Assembly (NCBI GenBank): GCA_021778125.1
Contig: JAJYCT010000004.1
Span: 1 to 43,382 of the forward strand
Origin: Myxococcales bacterium
GTDB lineage: Bacteria > Myxococcota_A > Polyangia > Polyangiales > Polyangiaceae
Length of the DNA: 43,382 nucleotides
Direction of reading: 5' to 3'
The notes beneath the pieces were generated by a model, which was not told the origin of the DNA, made no database searches, and saw nothing but the letters and a program-made list of their open reading frames with translations. Positions 20,832 to 29,549 of this stretch are shown piece after piece. Positions within the stretch are counted from its first letter, which is position 1; each line of letters begins with the position of its first letter. A program made the position numbers and the translations under genes.

Positions 20832-23618
20832 ATGACGACGTCACGACGCGGATTCCTGGGCGCGGCGGCTGGAGCCCTCGGCGCCAACCTCATCGTCGGC
20901 TGCTCGGAGCGGCTGCCTCGCTACCTGGTCCCCTCGGCCAGGCCGTCCGACGACGTGATGCCGGGCGTCACGCGGCTCTACCGGACCGTCTGCCGCGGCT
21001 GCGCCGCCGCCTGCGGCGCGACCGCGCGGGTGCGCGACGGACGCGCGATCTCGCTCGAGGGAAACCCGGAGCATCCGCTGAGCGGCGGCGCCCTGTGCCC
21101 GCAGGGGCAAGCCTCGATCGAGGGGCTCTACGCCCCCGAGCGGATCGGGACGCCGCGAGCCGGATCGGGCGAGATCTCCTGGGAGCAGGCGGAGCAGGCG
21201 CTCGCCGACGGGCTGCGCAAGGCGCGCGACGCCGGAAAGCTCATCGTGCTTCTGTCCCGGCCCGAGCGGGGGAGCATGGGCAATCTCATGCGCTCCTGGC
21301 TCACGGCGCTCGGACAGAAGCCGAGCCAGGTGGTGACCTTCGACCCCGTCGCGGCCCCCTGGGTGGGCGAGGGCACCCGGCGCGCGTTCGGCACCGAGGC
21401 GACGCCGGTGAACGACCTGGGCGCCGCCCGATTCGTCCTCTCGATCGGTCACGACTTCGTCGACGAGGGGTCGCCCGTCGAGCACGCCCGCGGACTCGCC
21501 GATCTCAAGGCGGCCGGCGGGCGCTTCGTCTACGTCGGCCCACGGCTGTCGCTCACGGCCGCGGCCGCCGACGAGTGGCTGTCCGTCGCGCCCGGGACCG
21601 AGGCCGTGCTGGTGCTCGGCCTGGCGCGGGCCGTCCTCGACCTCGCGGGACCTGCGGTGAACGCCCTCCCGCCGAGCGTCCTGGGTGCGCTGCGCGGCCG
21701 CCTCGCCGCGTACGACGCCGCGAGCGTCGCCGCGCGGACGGGTCTCGCTGCGGAGGCCGTACAGAGTCTCGCCGAGGGCTTCGTGCAGGCGCGTCCGAGC
21801 GTGTGCATGGGGCCGGGGCGCGCCGTGGCCGGCGACAACGCCGCCACGCTCGTCGAGGCGGTGGGGGTGCTCAACGCCGTCGCGGGCAACCTCGGGCGCA
21901 CGGTCCGGTTCCTCCCGCGCTCCCAGGAGCCCTGGGCGGCACCGTCGATGGACCTCGCCGAGCTCACCCGGCGCGCTGCCGCGGGCGAGGTCGGTGCGCT
22001 GCTCGTACACCAGGCCAACCCTCTCGGGTTCGGCATGGCCTTCGGCGCGCTCGTCAGGGCGATGGAGCGCGTGCCGTTCGTGGCTGCCTTCACCAACTAC
22101 CTCGACGAGACGGCGCGCAAGGCGCACCTGGTGCTCGCTGACCACCACTTCCTCGAGGCCTGGTCGGACGATGCGCCCCGCGCGGGCGTCACGGGGATCC
22201 AGCAGCCGGTCATGATTCCGGTGCTTCCCACGCGCGCGGCGGCGGACCAGCTGCTCGGCGCGGCGCGTGCGCTCGGCGCTACCACGGGCCTGCCCTCGGG
22301 CACGTTCGCGGAGGTCGTGCGCGCGGCGTTCGACGAAAAGAGCCTCGAGCACGGCGGCCGCTTTGCCCCTGTCGAGCCGGAGCCCGTCGCGCTGGGCGAG
22401 GGCGCGCTGGCAGCGGTCGGGGCGCTCTCGCTCGACGGACCTGCCGACGGGCTGCCGCTCGTCGTCGCGCCCACGTTGCGCCACCCCAACGGTCTCGTGC
22501 CGCAGGGCGCGCTGCTGCAGGAGATCCCCGATCCGCTCACGCGCATCTCGTGGAGCGGCTGGGCCGAGCTGCACCCGGCGACGGCCGCGAGGCTGGGCGT
22601 CCGGACCGGCGACATCGTCGCGCTCGACGCGGCCCCGGGTCACGCGGAGCTGCCCGCGCACGTCACCCCTCGCATGCGCGAAGGGATGGTCGCCGTGCCC
22701 ATCGGGTATGCGGCACCCCTGCTCGAGGATCGGGGCCCGGCGCTCGGCTTTGCGACACGGGTGCAGGTGCGGGCGACGGGCCGGAAGGCGCCGCTGATCT
22801 CCACGAGGGAGGACCGCTCGCAGCACGGGCGCCCGATCGCGCGCGAGGTGAGCAGGTCGTCGCCGAAGCTCCCGGTCCTGCCGCCCAACCCGTCGATGGT
22901 CCCCCCCGTCGATCACCCCGTGCACCGGTGGGGTCTGGCGATCGACCTGGATCGCTGCAACGGCTGCGGGGCATGCGTGGCCGCCTGCTACGTCGAGAAC
23001 AACAACGCGATCGTGGGCGCCCTGGAGGTGTCCCGCGGGCGCGACATGAGCTGGCTGCACATCCAGTCCTTCATCGAGGTCACCGACGACGGGACCCGGG
23101 CCTCGTTCCTCCCCGTCGGGTGCCAGCACTGCAGCAATGCTCCGTGCGAGCAGGTCTGTCCCGCCTACGCCACGTACCACACGCGGGAGGGGCTCAACGC
23201 GATGGTCTACGCCCGCTGCGTGGGCACGAGGTACTGCGAGAACAACTGCCCGTACAGCGCGCGCGCCTTCAACTTCTTCGACCATCCCCGCGACGCGCGG
23301 GCGAGGCTGGGGCTCAACCCGGACGTGACGGTCCGCGAACGCGGCATCACCGAGAAGTGCACGCTCTGCATCCAGCGCATCCGCGCCGGCGAAGAGCAGG
23401 CGAAGTTCGAGGGGCGCGCCCTGCGAGACGGCGACATCGTGCCGGCCTGCGTCGGCACGTGCCCCAGCCGGGCGATGGCCTTTGGCGATCTCAAGGACCC
23501 CGCCTCGGAGATCTCGCGCTGGGCGGCCGACGGCCGCGCCTATCACCTCCTCGAGGAGCTCAACACGCAGCCCGGCGTCGTCTACCTCGCGCGCCGCAGA
23601 GACAAGGCAAGCACATGA
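20832..23618 (+). CDS. actB: ActB-like molybdopterin-fold/Fe-S fusion subunit of ACIII
   Basis: About 928 residues. The ATG at 20832 (GGAG upstream) begins a twin-arginine signal, TSRRGFLGAAAGALG, with GC as a possible lipid site. Residues ~50-620 have the molybdopterin oxidoreductase fold, with an N-terminal CRGCAAACG and GGALCPQGQA, but the protein family binds no molybdenum. The C-terminal ~260 residues are a four-cluster ferredoxin: CNGCGACVAAC, CQHCSNAPCEQVC, CVGTRYCENNC and CTLCIQRI...CVGTC. ActB catalyses no substrate chemistry itself; it wires quinol oxidation in ActC to the hemes. The final codon overlaps the actC start (ATGA). Confidence 0.93.
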   Translation: MTTSRRGFLGAAAGALGANLIVGCSERLPRYLVPSARPSDDVMPGVTRLYRTVCRGCAAACGATARVRDGRAISLEGNPEHPLSGGALCPQGQASIEGLYAPERIGTPRAGSGEISWEQAEQALADGLRKARDAGKLIVLLSRPERGSMGNLMRSWLTALGQKPSQVVTFDPVAAPWVGEGTRRAFGTEATPVNDLGAARFVLSIGHDFVDEGSPVEHARGLADLKAAGGRFVYVGPRLSLTAAAADEWLSVAPGTEAVLVLGLARAVLDLAGPAVNALPPSVLGALRGRLAAYDAASVAARTGLAAEAVQSLAEGFVQARPSVCMGPGRAVAGDNAATLVEAVGVLNAVAGNLGRTVRFLPRSQEPWAAPSMDLAELTRRAAAGEVGALLVHQANPLGFGMAFGALVRAMERVPFVAAFTNYLDETARKAHLVLADHHFLEAWSDDAPRAGVTGIQQPVMIPVLPTRAAADQLLGAARALGATTGLPSGTFAEVVRAAFDEKSLEHGGRFAPVEPEPVALGEGALAAVGALSLDGPADGLPLVVAPTLRHPNGLVPQGALLQEIPDPLTRISWSGWAELHPATAARLGVRTGDIVALDAAPGHAELPAHVTPRMREGMVAVPIGYAAPLLEDRGPALGFATRVQVRATGRKAPLISTREDRSQHGRPIAREVSRSSPKLPVLPPNPSMVPPVDHPVHRWGLAIDLDRCNGCGACVAACYVENNNAIVGALEVSRGRDMSWLHIQSFIEVTDDGTRASFLPVGCQHCSNAPCEQVCPAYATYHTREGLNAMVYARCVGTRYCENNCPYSARAFNFFDHPRDARARLGLNPDVTVRERGITEKCTLCIQRIRAGEEQAKFEGRALRDGDIVPACVGTCPSRAMAFGDLKDPASEISRWAADGRAYHLLEELNTQPGVVYLARRRDKAST

Positions 23619-25003
23619 CCGACGCCGGATCCACGACGGCCGCCACCGGCGGCCCGAACCCGATCACGCAGATCGAGCGAGACACGCTCGCGACGATGAC
23701 CCACACGTCCTGGGCCTACTGGGCCGGGCTGCTGGCGGCCGTCAGCCTGATGGGGGTCGGGGGCTGGGCCTGGAGCCAGATGCTGCGCGAAGGCATGGGC
23801 GTCACGGGCCTCAACGCGACGGTCATGTGGGGGTCGCTCATCACGACCTTCGTGTTCTTCATCGGCGTGAGCCACTCCGGCACGCTGGTCTCGGCGATCC
23901 TCTACTTCACCCGCTCGCCGCTGCGCGCCGCCGTGGGGCGCTCCGCCGAGGCGATGACCGTCATCGCCATCCTCACCGCCGGCCTCTACCCGGTGATCCA
24001 CCTCGGCCGCGCGTGGCTGGCTTTCTTCCTGCTGCCGTACCCGAACCAGCGGGGTCTCTGGCCGAACGTCCGCTCGCCGCTCGAATGGGACGTGTTCGCC
24101 GTCTGCTCCTACGTCACGGTGAGCTCGCTCTTCCTCTACATGGGCATGCTCCCGGACCTCGCGCTGCTCTCCCGGCGTGTCACGGGCTGGCGGCGACCGC
24201 TCTACAAGGCCCTCTCGCTCGGGTTCTCGGGTACCGACGGAGAGTGGGGCCTCTTCGAGAAGGCCTACCCCATCTTCGCGGGCGTCGCGATCCCGCTCGC
24301 GGTCTCGGTCCACAGCGTCGTGTCGTGGGACTTCGCCATGACCCTGATGCCTGGCTGGCACTCGGCGATCTTCCCGCCCTACTTCGTGGCCGGCGCCATC
24401 TTCTCGGGCATCGCCATGGCGGTGCTGCTGCTCGGAGGGCTGCGCCGCGGCTTCCGGCTCCAGCGCTACATCAAGGCCGAGCACTTCGACCTGCTCGCCA
24501 AGCTGCTGCTCGGCATGTCTCTGGTCATGACCTTCGTCTACGCGACCGAGTTCTTCATGGCCTTCACCCGCGGCAGCGAGACCGAGTCGGAGGTCTTCCG
24601 CTGGCGGGCAACCGGGACGTACGCGCCGGTCTTCTGGTCGGTCATTCTGTGCAACAGCGTCGCGCCGCTGGTCCTCTTCTGGAAGCGAGCGCGCCGGAGC
24701 CTGCCGACGATGGTCGTGCTGGCCGTGCTGGTCACCGTCGGCATGTGGATCGAGCGCTTCATGTTCATCGTGACCACGCTGGCGCACAACTACGACCCGT
24801 ACGCGTGGCGCGACTACACGCCCACGGGGCGCGAGATGCTCGTCTGCCTCGGGGGCCTGGGGCTGTTTCTGACGCTGTTCCTGCTCTTCATCAAGATCCT
24901 GCCCTCCATGTCGGTCGCCGAGACCATGCAGGGGGAGCACGCTGCCGGCGCGTCGGCGACCGAGGATTCGACGCCCGCCTCCGAGGTGTCCCATGCGGCA
25001 TGA
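23615..25003 (+). CDS. actC: ActC-like NrfD-type quinol-oxidising membrane subunit
   Basis: About 462 residues with roughly ten transmembrane helices of the NrfD/PsrC type. Recognisable segments are FFIGVSHSGTLVSAILYFTR, PVIHLGRAWLAFFLLPYPN, VSVHSVVSWDFAMTLMPGWHSAIFPPYFVAGA and IERFMFIVTTL. The conserved His and Asp residues (GVSHSG, HSVVSWDFA) shape the quinol site and a proton path in the family. ActC and ActF are the two quinol-interacting membrane subunits of ACIII. It overlaps actB by four bases and actD by eleven, so translation is coupled. Confidence 0.93.
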   Translation: MTDAGSTTAATGGPNPITQIERDTLATMTHTSWAYWAGLLAAVSLMGVGGWAWSQMLREGMGVTGLNATVMWGSLITTFVFFIGVSHSGTLVSAILYFTRSPLRAAVGRSAEAMTVIAILTAGLYPVIHLGRAWLAFFLLPYPNQRGLWPNVRSPLEWDVFAVCSYVTVSSLFLYMGMLPDLALLSRRVTGWRRPLYKALSLGFSGTDGEWGLFEKAYPIFAGVAIPLAVSVHSVVSWDFAMTLMPGWHSAIFPPYFVAGAIFSGIAMAVLLLGGLRRGFRLQRYIKAEHFDLLAKLLLGMSLVMTFVYATEFFMAFTRGSETESEVFRWRATGTYAPVFWSVILCNSVAPLVLFWKRARRSLPTMVVLAVLVTVGMWIERFMFIVTTLAHNYDPYAWRDYTPTGREMLVCLGGLGLFLTLFLLFIKILPSMSVAETMQGEHAAGASATEDSTPASEVSHAA

Positions 25004-25499
25004 GGACTTCGTCGCCGTGTTCGCCGACCCCGACGTGGCCGAGAAGGCGCTGCGCTCGCTGCACGACGAGGGGGTGACCACGGCTCGCGTCGCGAGCCCG
25101 GCGCCGTTTCCGGTCGTCCACCACACCGGCCATCCGGGCCCCTGGCGCGTGCTCGGCTGGGTCGCGCTCGTGGGCGGCATGACCGGTCTCGGCTGCGCCA
25201 TCGCCATCCAGGTCGTCACGTCGAGGCACATGAACCTCATCGTCGGCGGCAAGCCCATCCTCTCGTGGACCGCGTTCGGCATCATCATGTTCGAGCTCAC
25301 GCTGCTCTTCGCGGGCGTCACGAACTTCACCGCCCTCGTCGTGCTGTCAGCGGTCACGCGCCGGTGGTTCCCGCGGCGGACTCGCCAGCAGGTCACGAGC
25401 GAGCGGATCGTGGTCGTCGTTCCGATGGCGGGAGTGCCCGAGGCGCGACGGAAAGCGATCCGGGGCTCCATGTCCCAGGCCGTGGAGGTGCTGTCGTGA
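24993..25499 (+). CDS. actD: ActD-like membrane subunit of ACIII (DUF3341)
   Basis: A 168-residue protein with a cytoplasmic N-terminal domain (FVAVFADPDVAEKALRSLHDEG), two transmembrane helices (WRVLGWVALVGGMTGLGCAIAI and FGIIMFELTLLFAGVTNFTALVV), and a C-terminal cytoplasmic part. This is the DUF3341 pattern of ActD. It has no cofactor and packs beside ActC and ActF as a structural subunit. It overlaps actC by eleven bases and actE by four (GTGA). Confidence 0.9.
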   Translation: MRHEDFVAVFADPDVAEKALRSLHDEGVTTARVASPAPFPVVHHTGHPGPWRVLGWVALVGGMTGLGCAIAIQVVTSRHMNLIVGGKPILSWTAFGIIMFELTLLFAGVTNFTALVVLSAVTRRWFPRRTRQQVTSERIVVVVPMAGVPEARRKAIRGSMSQAVEVLS

Positions 25500-26041
25500 A
25501 GGCCCACCGATGGCTTTTCCCGTGCTGCCTGGCGCTGGCGGCGTGCAGCAGCAGCGGCAAGTGGCCGGCGAGCATGGAGCAGGAGCCCGCCGTGCAGCCG
25601 CTCGAAGAGGCCCGGCCGGCGCCCTCGGGGTCGATCCCGCTCGGGGGCGTCGAGACGGTCGTGGACCGCGACGACGTCGAGGACCTCGCGAGCCCCACCC
25701 CCCTGGACGCCGCCGCGTCCGCCCGCGGCGCGAAGATCTACGCCGCCCATTGCGTCGCCTGCCACGGCGCCAGCGCGCGCGGCGACGGCCCGGTCTCCGA
25801 CAAGTTCCCGCAGGCGCCGAACCTGCGTCACTTCTCCATCTGCCGGCGTACGGACGGCTTCCTGTACGGCACGCTCATCGCCGGAGGGCGAGCGATGCCG
25901 ACCATGCGCGAGGGGATGACCTCGCAGAACCGGTGGGATCTCGTGGCCTATATTCGCCAGCTCCAGAAGGAAGGCTGCACGGGCGGCGCGCCCGGCGCGC
26001 CGAATGCGCCGAATGCGCCGCCCCAGGGAGGTACGCCGTGA
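25496..26041 (+). CDS. actE: ActE-like monoheme cytochrome c lipoprotein of ACIII
   Basis: About 181 residues. The GTG at 25496 overlaps the actD stop. The signal LFPCCLALAAC has the lipobox L-A-A-C. After a Pro/Ala linker there is one cytochrome c domain: GAKIYAAHCVACHGASARGDGPV (C-V-A-C-H) and a possible Met ligand in GGRAMPTMREGMT. ActE is the monoheme subunit that hands electrons to the soluble acceptor. The C-terminus has the repeat GAPNAPNAPP from a 9-bp duplication. Overlaps actF by four bases. Confidence 0.9.
   Translation: MKAHRWLFPCCLALAACSSSGKWPASMEQEPAVQPLEEARPAPSGSIPLGGVETVVDRDDVEDLASPTPLDAAASARGAKIYAAHCVACHGASARGDGPVSDKFPQAPNLRHFSICRRTDGFLYGTLIAGGRAMPTMREGMTSQNRWDLVAYIRQLQKEGCTGGAPGAPNAPNAPPQGGTP
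25997..26020 (+). repeat. 9-bp tandem repeat, 2.7 copies
   Basis: The unit GCGCCGAAT occurs at 25997-26005 and 26006-26014, and then partly at 26015-26020. It encodes Ala-Pro-Asn in the actE tail. Confidence 0.9.
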
Positions 26042-27093
26042 CGACGTGGCTGAGCGAGGTGCAGGCCGGGCTTGGCCGCCGCCTGGCCCTGGCGGCGCTG
26101 GGGGCCGTCGTCGTGGGCCTGATCGCCTTCGCGACCGGGCTCGTAGGGGGTGACTCGCCGCGGACGTTCGGGGCGCTGATCGCGAGCTGGCTCTTCTTCG
26201 CAGGGGCCGCCGCGGGCGCGCTGGCGTTCCGCGCGTTCTTCCGGATCGTCGACGCACGGTGGGCGCGTCCGCTCGCCGCGCTGGGGGCCCTCCAGCTCCG
26301 CTTCACGCCGGTCGCGCTCCTCGTGCTCGTCGTCATCCTGGCCGGCGCCGGCCTGGCGCCGTGGCTGCACTCGGGCGGCGCGTCGTGGCCCCGCGTCCTC
26401 TTCGTCGCCGCGCGACAGCTCGTGCTGGGCGGCGCGCTCTTCGGCTTCGCCTACGCCAAGCTCCGCGCCGGGCAGGGCGAAGGCGGCCGGCCGAGCCTCG
26501 CCGGCGCCGTGACCTACTGCCTGCTCTTCGCCGTCGTGCTGTCCGTCTGGGCCTTCGACTTCGTGCTCGGGCCCGACCCCGCGTTCCAGAGCACGCTCAT
26601 CGGGCCCTACGTGTTCATGAGCGCCTTCATCGCGGGCACCGGCGTGGTGACGCTCCTCGCGCTCGCGCAGGAGAAGCTCGACGACGCCGAGCGCCGTGAC
26701 CTGGGCGCGTTCATCCTCGCGCTCTCGATCTTCTGGGGGTACCTGTTCTGGTCGCAGTATCTGACCATCTGGTACGGCAACCTGCCCGACGAGGTGACCT
26801 CTGCCTTGCGCCGCGACGTCGGGGTCGTGCTCACCGTGGTGGCGCTCGTCTTCGCCGTGCCGTTCGTCGCGCTCCTGCACCCTGCGAGCCGCAGCTCGCC
26901 CCGCATCCTGGGGGGGCTCGTCGCCGCGCAGCTGCTCGGGCTCTGGCTCAACTGTCACATGCTCGTCGTGCCCTCGCTCGCGTCCACCAGCGCGCCTCCG
27001 GTAGCGCTGCGCGACGTCCTCATCGCGCTCGGCATGCTCGGCGCCTTCGCGCTCTCCTCCGCCCGCAACCTGCGCCCGGTCATTGCCGCGTGA
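26038..27093 (+). CDS. actF: ActF-like membrane subunit of ACIII
   Basis: About 351 residues with roughly ten transmembrane helices: ALAALGAVVVGLIAFATGLVGG at the start, FAGAAAGALAFRAFF, YCLLFAVVLSVWAFDFVLGPDPAFQSTLIGPYVFMSAFIAG and FWGYLFWSQYLTIWYGNLPDE. The last segments are strongly conserved in ActF. It is the partner of ActC, with a related fold but shorter. The GTG at 26038 overlaps the actE stop. It ends the ACIII gene string; the usual following oxidase genes are absent here. Confidence 0.9.
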   Translation: MTTWLSEVQAGLGRRLALAALGAVVVGLIAFATGLVGGDSPRTFGALIASWLFFAGAAAGALAFRAFFRIVDARWARPLAALGALQLRFTPVALLVLVVILAGAGLAPWLHSGGASWPRVLFVAARQLVLGGALFGFAYAKLRAGQGEGGRPSLAGAVTYCLLFAVVLSVWAFDFVLGPDPAFQSTLIGPYVFMSAFIAGTGVVTLLALAQEKLDDAERRDLGAFILALSIFWGYLFWSQYLTIWYGNLPDEVTSALRRDVGVVLTVVALVFAVPFVALLHPASRSSPRILGGLVAAQLLGLWLNCHMLVVPSLASTSAPPVALRDVLIALGMLGAFALSSARNLRPVIAA

Positions 27094-27152
27094 GGGCCCG
27101 GTGATACCCTCCGCCAGGATAGCTCGCTCCCGGAGCGGGCTCGAACCGTGCC

Positions 27153-29051
27153 ATGCCGGTCACGCAGCCACCAGAGCTCGAGGGGGGGCGGTCGGGCTCC
27201 CGACGCGCCCCCGCCACGTGGTGGAAGGGCAGCTCACCGGCGCATCCCGAGCATCTGCGCTCGAGCGTTCCCTGCCGCGCCGCCTGCCCGGTCGACACGA
27301 ATGCCGGCGGCTACGTGAGCCTGATCGCGCAGGGGTACTGGGACGAGGCCTACGCCCTGCTTCGCCGGACCAACCCGTTCGCCTCCATCTGCGGCCGGGT
27401 GTGCGCCGCCCCCTGCGAGCGCGTCTGTCGACGCGCCGTCATCGACGCGCCGATCCAGGTTCGCGCGCTCAAGCGCGTCGTCAACGAGCGCCTCGGGGTC
27501 GAGAGCGACCGGGCGTTCCGGGACATCCGGCGGGTCGTCCATCCACCGCGCCCCTCCGCAGATCGGCCCGGCACGGTGGCGATCCTCGGTGGCGGCCCCG
27601 CGGGGCTGGCGTGCGCCCACGACCTCGCGCTGATGGGGCACCGCGTGACCGTGTACGAGGGGGCTCCGATCGCGGGTGGCATGATGCGACTGGGGGTCCC
27701 GGAGCACCGGTTGCTACGGGCCGTGCTCCAGTCGGAGGTGGATTTCATCGAATTCCTGGGCGTCGACATTCGCCTCGGCGTCGACATCGGTCGCGACGTG
27801 ACGTTCGCGTCGCTCGCCGCCACTCACGACGCCGTCTTCATCGCCGTCGGATGCCGCAAGGACGCGCAGATCGGCGTGCCCGGTGCCGACGTGGACGGGG
27901 TGCTGACGGCCGTGAGCTTCCTCGCCAACGTCAACATCGGCATCCCGATCGAAGTGGGTGAGCGGGTCGTCGTGATCGGGGGCGGGAACGTCGCCTACGA
28001 CGTGGCCCGCACGGCGCGTCGCTTCGGCGACATCTCGTCGCTGGACAGGAAGCGCCACCAGCTCGCCCTGGACGCGGCCGTGGTCGCGGCCCGCGTGCTC
28101 GGCCGCAAGGTCACGATGGTCACGCTGGAGTCGCGCGAAGAGATGCCCGCCGACTCGCGCGTGATCGAGGAGGGGCTCGAGGAGGGCATCCACCTGGTCA
28201 ACCAGCGCTCCCTGAAGAGGATCCTGTCGGACCGAGGTCGCGTGCGAGCGATCGAGACGCTGCGCGTCCGACGCCTCTTCGATACCCAAAGGCGCTTCGC
28301 GCCCGACCTCGAGCCCGGGACGGAGGAAGAGATCCCGTGCGACACGGTCATCACCGCCATCGGGCAGGTCGCCGACGTCTCCTTCCTCGGCGACGATCAC
28401 GGCCTCGATCTGCAGCCCCAGGGGACGCTCCGCGTCGACCCGAAGACGCTTGCGACCAGCCGCCCCGGGATCTACGCGGGCGGTGACGTCGCGTTCGGTC
28501 CGAGGATCCTCATCGAGGCGGTCGCCGACGGCCTCCGTGCTGCGCGCGCGATCGACACGCAGCTGACGGGTCGCACCGATCCGCCTCGGCGGCAATACGT
28601 CCGCAAGCTCCCCCTCTTCGGCCCGCAGCACCCCTTTGCGCGAGGCGACCACGAGAAGCTGCCGCCCCGCCGGGTGCCCGTGATCCCGGTCGAGAGCCGC
28701 TCGCTGCGCGCCGAGGTCGAGGCCGTGCTGAGCGAGGATGACGCGCGAGCCGAGGGCAGCCGGTGTCTACACTGCTGGGTCGAGCCGACGTTCAACCAGG
28801 GAGCCTCCCAGGGGAGCGAGTGCGTCGCGTGTAGCGGCTGCGCCGACGTGTGCCCCGAGCACTGCATCAAGCTGATCCCGCTCGCCCAGGCCGACGGGCG
28901 CGCTCCGGCCGTCGCGCTCGTCACGGACGAAGCGGCCTGCAGCCGCTGCGGCCTTTGCGCTCGACGATGCCCGACGGGCGCGATCTCGATGGCGGCGTCC
29001 TACCAGGAGGGGGAGGTCGATCTGGCGCGGCTCGCGGACCAGGTCTTCTAG
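27153..29051 (+). CDS. GltD-like FAD/NAD(P)-binding protein with Fe-S domains
   Basis: A 632-residue protein with three parts. Residues ~40-120 carry an N-terminal Fe-S domain of the GltD type (CRAACPVDTNAGGY and CGRVCAAPCERVC). Residues ~145-470 hold FAD and NAD(P) Rossmann folds, GGGPAGLACAHDLALMGH and VIGGGNVAYDVARTARRFG, and a closing AIGQVADVSFLGDDHG / GIYAGGDVAFGP signature. The last ~100 residues are a two-cluster ferredoxin (CVACSGCADVC and CSRCGLCARRC). No glutamate synthase large subunit is nearby, so it is not an ordinary GltD. Its place before a Rieske/cytochrome b pair suggests it exchanges electrons between NAD(P)H, ferredoxin clusters and that complex. Confidence 0.85.
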   Translation: MPVTQPPELEGGRSGSRRAPATWWKGSSPAHPEHLRSSVPCRAACPVDTNAGGYVSLIAQGYWDEAYALLRRTNPFASICGRVCAAPCERVCRRAVIDAPIQVRALKRVVNERLGVESDRAFRDIRRVVHPPRPSADRPGTVAILGGGPAGLACAHDLALMGHRVTVYEGAPIAGGMMRLGVPEHRLLRAVLQSEVDFIEFLGVDIRLGVDIGRDVTFASLAATHDAVFIAVGCRKDAQIGVPGADVDGVLTAVSFLANVNIGIPIEVGERVVVIGGGNVAYDVARTARRFGDISSLDRKRHQLALDAAVVAARVLGRKVTMVTLESREEMPADSRVIEEGLEEGIHLVNQRSLKRILSDRGRVRAIETLRVRRLFDTQRRFAPDLEPGTEEEIPCDTVITAIGQVADVSFLGDDHGLDLQPQGTLRVDPKTLATSRPGIYAGGDVAFGPRILIEAVADGLRAARAIDTQLTGRTDPPRRQYVRKLPLFGPQHPFARGDHEKLPPRRVPVIPVESRSLRAEVEAVLSEDDARAEGSRCLHCWVEPTFNQGASQGSECVACSGCADVCPEHCIKLIPLAQADGRAPAVALVTDEAACSRCGLCARRCPTGAISMAASYQEGEVDLARLADQVF

Positions 29052-29058
29052 GGGGGCC

Positions 29059-29547
29059 ATGCCGTTCGTCGACGATCTCCGATTGCCGTGTGACGAGGAC
29101 GAGCTGGAGCGAAGGCGCTTCCTCGCGCTGCTGGGGTCGGGTGCGCTCGGTCTCACGGCGGCGGGGACGGCCGTGGTGGTCGCGCGCTACCTGGAGCCCG
29201 ACGTGCTCGACGAAGGGGATGGGCGGTTCGAGGTCGGGAGGCCGGACGCCCTGCCGCTCGGCACCGTGCTCGTATCCAGGGCCCGCAAGGTCTACGTCGT
29301 GCACGGACCGCGAGGCTTCTACGCCCTCAGCGCCGTCTGCACGCACCTCGGATGCGTGACCGGTCACGAGCCGGGGCAGGACCGTATCGTCTGCCCCTGC
29401 CACGGCAGCACGTTCGACGTCACCGGACGCGTCACCAGCGGACCCGCGACGACGAGGCTCAGGCGTCTGAGTCTCACGCTGCGGCGCGGCGTGCTCGTGG
29501 TCGATACCGGTCAGCCCGTGGGCGACGACACCGTGCTCGAGGTCTGA
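29059..29547 (+). CDS. Rieske iron-sulfur protein
   Basis: A 162-residue protein with an N-terminal anchor ([27 protein letters not shown]; the RRR-F-L start may be Tat-recognised). The soluble domain holds both Rieske boxes: CTHLGC and [12 protein letters not shown], providing two Cys and two His for the [2Fe-2S] cluster plus the two disulfide cysteines. In bc-type complexes it takes electrons from quinol and passes them to a c-type heme. It starts 7 bp after the GltD-like gene and ends 2 bp before the cytochrome b gene. Confidence 0.93.
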   Translation: MPFVDDLRLPCDEDELERRRFLALLGSGALGLTAAGTAVVVARYLEPDVLDEGDGRFEVGRPDALPLGTVLVSRARKVYVVHGPRGFYALSAVCTHLGCVTGHEPGQDRIVCPCHGSTFDVTGRVTSGPATTRLRRLSLTLRRGVLVVDTGQPVGDDTVLEV

Positions 29548-29549
29548 AC

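Noticed and set aside
20841-23546. 900-residue minus-strand frame opposite actB
   Set aside because: A shadow of the GC-rich codon pattern; His/Arg/Pro-rich with no motif, while the plus frame is a full ActB.
23582-26257. 890-residue minus-strand frame opposite actC-actE
   Set aside because: Same kind of antisense shadow; the plus strand genes have clear domain content and overlapping starts and stops.
27115-27145. Short inverted repeat GCTCC-C-GGAGC between actF and the GltD-like gene as a terminator
   Set aside because: Stem is only five pairs with a one-base centre and no T-run; does not support transcription ending here.
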